A DNA stretch of 64,000 nucleotides from Ephydatia muelleri (lineage: Eukaryota; Porifera; Demospongiae; Spongillida; Spongillidae): the NCBI GenBank assembly GCA_013339895.1, contig JABACO010000018.1, forward strand, positions 987,453 to 1,051,452. The letters are read 5' to 3'. The translations under genes were made by a program, and so were the position numbers. Numbering within the stretch: position 1 is the stretch's first letter; each line of letters opens with the position of its first letter. Under the pieces are notes generated by a model. The model worked only from the letters and a program-made list of their open reading frames with translations, was not told where the DNA came from and made no database searches. Below, piece after piece: positions 55,642 through 64,000 of this stretch.

Positions 55642-57055
55642 TCACTGTGTCCTTGGCTTTCTCACAAGATGCGGGTTGAACTGACTGTTATACCTATAAC
55701 AGGTGAAACTCGGGTTAAATACGCTCTCAACCATAACACAATCACCCACACAAGGTCTACAGTCTCAACAGGCGACTGCAAAATCAATCAATAAATCCTA
55801 ATCACCCACCTTCCAGGCAACTCTTCGACCACCTCTGGCACGGACTGGGCAGGTGCCACCACCACACCATGGTGTCGCTGCATCAGGGCTTCTGCCCTGG
55901 CCCTCTCTGCCTCCTCCCTCCTGCGCCGCTCCCTCCTCAGCTCCTCAATGTCCACCTTTTGCTTGTGCTTGTGCTTGCGGCTGCTACTACTGGTGTCATC
56001 ATCTGGCTTAGGGCGTTTGGCCACGTAGGAGTGCTGACAATCAAAATGATACAGTGTATAACAAGCTTAGTGGTACCGGGGCCATTTACTCACTTCCAAA
56101 GGTGCAGCTGCCCCCCCTGTCATTGCGGTCTGCTTCCTCTTGACGGCCACGTAGTGCTGCATGTCTTTGAGCGGGTCTGTCACCTCCTTCTTGCGTTTTG
56201 ACTTTGTGCTCTCCTCTGGGAGATCTGTCTTCAGGTACCATGGCTCCTCGTTCTCTGGTTTGGTGGAAGTGTGGAGATATACACAGGTGTGGTGTAAAGG
56301 AACACATACTGTCTTTATCCACCAGATAGTTCAGCAGTCCGATCCTCTTCTCCAGCGTCTCCTGCTCCGCTTTTTTCTCTGCTTCGTGTGCCGGGTTTGG
56401 AATGTTCAGACCGACCTGTTGATAGCCAGCACAAAATATAGGTCCTGCCTGTGTTTTATACGGCGCCTTACTCCATGTTCCAAGTCGGAGAAAAAATTGA
56501 TGTGTCCTGACTCCTTCGTCGAAGTGGATTCGGCGGGACTCTGATCGACGGGTAGTAGTCCGTCATCCTTTTCACGAGCTCGCGTCCTCAACAGGTTAAG
56601 TTTCGCTTCTTGTTCCTTCAATTACCACGTACTCGCAATGAAACGATCTGGGAGTAAAAAGTGAAGACTGCTTGGCTCACAGCAAGTTGAGCCCGCCTTT
56701 GAAGTTCTTCTTCATGTGCTTTAGCTGCTGCTTCGTCTTTCCTAACACGGTCGACATTTTTCTTCGCAAGGACGTGGAAACTGCGTAGTGATCGAATGTA
56801 ATAATAATAGTCTAGGACTTTGCTGCCTTTTCTGTTGCATGCGTGCGTGTGTGAAAATCCTTTAGTCTTTCAACCCCTGCCTTTTCGTTTTTTATTTTTT
56901 ATTTCTCTACCTGCTCCATTTGTTTTCTTTGCTCTCACTCTTCCCACCATTTTCCCTCTCGTTCCCTCCCTCACCCTCCTTCCCTTCCTATCTCTCTCTC
57001 TCTCGCTCTTCCCCTTTCTTTCTCGTATTAACCTCTTCTTCGGAAGGATGTTCAT
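55642..57055 (-). CDS. LENG1: LENG1 homologue (spliceosome-associated)
   Basis: Small charged nuclear protein of the LENG1/CWC25-like group, linked to spliceosomes (family knowledge). The first exon encodes only MNILPKK and ends at a donor AG/GTTAAT (about 57034). The next exon, from about 56788, continues SFHVLAKKNVDRVRKDEAAA, matching the family N-terminus MNILPKKSWHV. Then come EAKLNLLRTRAREKDDGLLP, INFFSDLEHG, EKRIGLLNYLVDK (about 56320), PWYLKTDLPEESTKSKRKKE, KPDDDTSSSSRKHKHKQK and VDIEELRRERRRREEAERAR. The last exon reads YNSQFNPHLVRKPRTQ, the conserved C-terminus, with the stop at 55642. Predicted to be disordered or helical, with no enzyme motif. Confidence 0.9.
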
Positions 57056-57249
57056 GTTTATTACTCAACGGGCCGAGCGATTCAAAATTATCTTCTGTAA
57101 TTTGTAATTATTGTCGGTTACTCAACAAAAAGGGGATCGAACAAAGAACCTCATAACGATCTTTCTGCATCCTTGAATTGGAGGGTATAATATAAAGAAA
57201 AGACAACAGATATTGTTGTAGAAGACCACATATTCATATCTGCTTCAAG
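57056..57249. promoter_or_regulatory. Divergent promoter region of LENG1 and SSR1
   Basis: 194 bp between start codons. GGTATAATATAAAGAAAAG lies about 65 bp before the SSR1 ATG and is TATA-like. Confidence 0.45.
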
Positions 57250-59242
57250 ATGGCGAGATTGAGTATTCTGTTCCTACTCGGCCTTGTATTGACTCCACTG
57301 ATGCATTTCACCGGTGAGTACGAAGATTGTATGACTTGGCATAGATATTTTTAAAAGATGCAGACTAGGGTTTAAGCCGCACACCCCTTCCAAATGCTGT
57401 AAATAGCAACACTAGGGAACACTCTTGCAATAAACATTAGGACTATGTATTGAGCGGGTGGTTATATCAATGTCCCCAGGTCCAATGCTTGCTGTCGCGG
57501 AAGATGGCGAACAAGACCTCGAGGTAGCTGATGAAGAAGAACGAGAAGAGCGAGAGGAAGAACCTGTGCACATGCCAGACCCCGTGGAAAAGGAAGATGT
57601 GGTACGTAGAACGCTTTGGCGGTTTAAGGGCTTGGTGCGCATTAAGTAGAAACATTTCAGCAAACTACCGGAACGGAAGAGGCAGAGGAGGAAGAGGAAG
57701 AAATTCAACAACTGAGGGCGGCGCCAAATGCCACAACTACAGTAGTGTTCACCAATAGGCCCAGCAATGGTATGCCATCAATGCTGTTGTGTGTGTTAGC
57801 TCACTATTCCAATGGGGATTGGGGGATCAGAGTTCTATGCTGGAGAGGTTGTCACCTCTCTGATTGGATTCACTAACAAAGGCTCCGCTGTGTTCATTGT
57901 GACTGGCATAGAAGCCTCTTTTCGGTACCCCCAAGACTTCAGCTACCACATTCAGAATGTAAGGGTGTCAATATGTGTATGCAGCCACGTGGGGCATCCA
58001 TGTGTTTGGGGGGGGCATCCCTGTGATTATTACTCGGCTCCTGATGGGAAGGGACACATGTGGCAGCAGAATTGGCTGCAGCACTAGTGCCTAGCCCAAG
58101 GAAAGACAATAGATTCCTTATTATGAGGGATGGGAAGGGACTTCGCCTTTGTCATGCCTGTTTTTAGAAAACTGTCGGGTTTTGTTTTGTATGACTAGCT
58201 CTCAAACCTACTCTTCTGCAGTTCTCTATGATTCCGCTGCAGTCGTATATTCCACCGAATACACAGGTATGTGTGTGTGTGTGTGTGTGTGGGTTGGTGT
58301 GGTTTGTGGGTTATAAGTGTGTTATGTCATTCTTTTGGACCATCTCCATCCCAACAGGCTTCATTGTGTACAACTTCAGGCCCAGTGAGAGTTTCTATGC
58401 CAGACCGTTTGGCCTTACGATGAACATCTACTATAAGGATCAGGTAAGCATGGGATGGGGAAGTAGGTGTTGTGTGGGGGATGGATACATAATGTGTATG
58501 TGAAAAGGAGTGGGAAAAGGTGTGTTGTGAGGAGAGAAGTGGGGGGATGAAGTGATGTTGTGTAGCTGGTGAGGGAGTGTGTGCACAGGGTGATCCACTG
58601 CCGCCCACATCTCTGCCACCGTAGGATGATCGCCAGTACCGGGATGCGGTCTTCAACGCCACTGTCAACATCATCGAACGGGAGGAAGGCTTTGATGCAG
58701 AGACGTGAGTGCGCGAAGCAACTGCACGTGGGAGATTCACTTGTGTGTGTGTGTGTGTGTGTGTCCTTGTTTCCCCGCTATTGCAGCTTCTTCATGTACG
58801 TGTTCATGATATCTGGCCTCTCCCTTCTCATGTTCATACTGCATTACGTGTACACGACCGTTCGGAAGGTTAGGGGGGGGGAGTGTTTGTGCAAGTGTGG
58901 TGTGTGTTAAAAGGCTCCGGGAACCCGCAATTGACAGGTTGTGAAGGTGTGTTTGGGGTTTTGTGTTACTTTTTCTTTGAATGTTCATCACCGAGGCAGA
59001 ATGTCTCTCCTGTTGTAGGGTGGACGGCAGTCAAGTGGTCGTAAACCAATTGAGAAGGGTACGAAGAAGGACGATGGAGTTGACCTTAGCTGGCTCCCAG
59101 AGGGCACCATCCCTGGCCCAAGTAAGGAGCAGAGATATTGAGGGGTGGTTGTGAATGATAGCTTTGGTTGACTCACTTTCTTGCCCTCTCAACAGAGAAA
59201 AGTCCAAGGGCCTCCCCAAGAAACAAAAGCACCAAGAAGTGA
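57250..59242 (+). CDS. SSR1: Translocon-associated protein alpha (signal sequence receptor)
   Basis: ER-membrane subunit of the TRAP complex beside Sec61 (family knowledge). Signal peptide MARLSILFLLGLVLTPLMHF (57250-57312). An acidic lumenal stretch follows (EEEREEREEEPVHMPDPVEK, EEAEEEEEEIQQLRAAPNAT). Next is the conserved lumenal domain (ELTIPMGIGGSEFYAGEVV, LIGFTNKGSAVFIVTGIEAS, RYPQDFSYHIQNFSMIPLQS, GFIVYNFRPSESFYARPFGL, AVFNATVNIIEREEGFDAET). One transmembrane helix (FMYVFMISGLSLLMFILHYV) and a cytosolic tail (GVDLSWLPEGTIPGP) end in a basic run SPRASPRNKSTKK. About nine short exons with GT-AG introns. All expected regions are present. Confidence 0.94.
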
Positions 59243-59622
59243 GACCTAGGCAACCCCAGGACAGTAGGACTACAAGAAATGTTTTTAGATAACCTAATGT
59301 TGCATCATGATCACCTACATTGATCACCTGTTTCAAATGTGGCCAGAAGCTGGGAGGGGGGATTTTGCTGTTGGCTTCCCACAAATCAGCCCTGATTTGG
59401 CATGGGTGTAAACCACCATGCACTAATCTCTTGTACTACAAAATAGTTATGCTGGCCGGAAATGTGTTGTTTTTTTAGATTAAAAATGACATGGGATCAT
59501 TGCTTCCTGACAGAAATAGGTTTTTCGGAAATGTTTTGTTTTTTTAGATTAAAAATGACATGGATCATTGCTTCCTGACAGAAATAGATTTAAAAAAAAA
59601 AACATGCGACATGCTTAAAATG
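59243..59622. other. Gap between converging SSR1 and SLC6 3' ends, with tandem duplication
   Basis: Contains a roughly 65-bp unit (TTTTTTAGATTAAAAATGAC...) present twice in tandem at about 59468-59595. No gene is seen. Confidence 0.6.
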
Positions 59623-63799
<4,177 letters not shown>

Positions 63800-63962
63800 C
63801 TGGGGATGGGGTGTGAGAGGGGAGGGGGGGGTGAGAGAGAGGGAGGAGGGGTGTGCGAGAGGGAAGGATGGGTGTGTGAGAAGGGAGGAGGGGTGTGCGA
63901 GAAGGGAGGAGGGGTGTGTGCGAAGGGGAGGAGGGGATGCGAGAGGGGAGAAGGGGTGCGAG
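63800..63962. repeat. GAGAGGGAGGAGGGGTGTGC minisatellite
   Basis: About seven purine-rich units of 20-24 bp directly upstream of the first visible SLC6 exon, in its intron. Confidence 0.88.
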
Positions 63963-64000
63963 GCTTACATGTAGTGCAAGGTACTAGTTAATTTAAATAC

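Overview
The window looks like nuclear DNA of an early-branching metazoan, most likely a demosponge (inference). It carries split animal genes with short GT-AG introns, very short gaps between head-to-head genes, animal-only domain combinations (a death domain on an RNA helicase, an eIF2-alpha-type kinase with an insert, an SLC6 transporter) and many mini/microsatellites and small DNA transposons inside introns. All gene models here were built by reading splice sites and conserved protein motifs by eye; CDS coordinates run from start to stop codon and include introns.

Left half (about 1-27.1 kb): an innate-immunity-like cluster. Two paralogous CCCH zinc-finger genes of unknown family (1209-4916 and 24250-27105, both minus) enclose an eIF2-alpha-kinase-like gene (5562-7379, minus), an Upf1/HELZ2-type SF1 helicase with an N-terminal CCCH finger (7404-17143, minus) and a ZNFX1-type SF1 helicase that ends in a death domain (17191-24089, plus). 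The two helicases start head to head with 47 bp between start codons. A young Gypsy LTR retrotransposon (10660-15933) with identical-looking LTRs sits in the first intron of the minus helicase. The last exon of that helicase is largely built from a small inverted-repeat transposon.

Middle (27.1-32.2 kb): transposon remnants, an orphan exon resembling a mitochondrial leader, and a 4.24-kb element (27940-32181). That element has perfect 28-bp terminal inverted repeats and flanking TA, but encodes an R2-like reverse transcriptase with a restriction-like endonuclease instead of a transposase.

Right half (32.9-64 kb): housekeeping genes, mostly in divergent pairs. These are CTDP1/FCP1 (minus) with NDUFS3 (plus), NSUN2 (minus) with a heat-shock factor (plus, 65 bp between start codons), LENG1 (minus) with SSR1/TRAP-alpha (plus), and the 3' part of an SLC6 transporter (minus) running off the right edge. 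They serve transcription (Pol II CTD dephosphorylation, heat-shock response), splicing-associated and tRNA-modification functions, respiration, ER translocation and membrane transport.

Several conserved genes (NDUFS3, CTDP1, SLC6, both helicases, the first CCCH gene) show apparent one-base frame breaks, some at homopolymers. I read these mainly as residual sequencing or assembly errors, not gene death.
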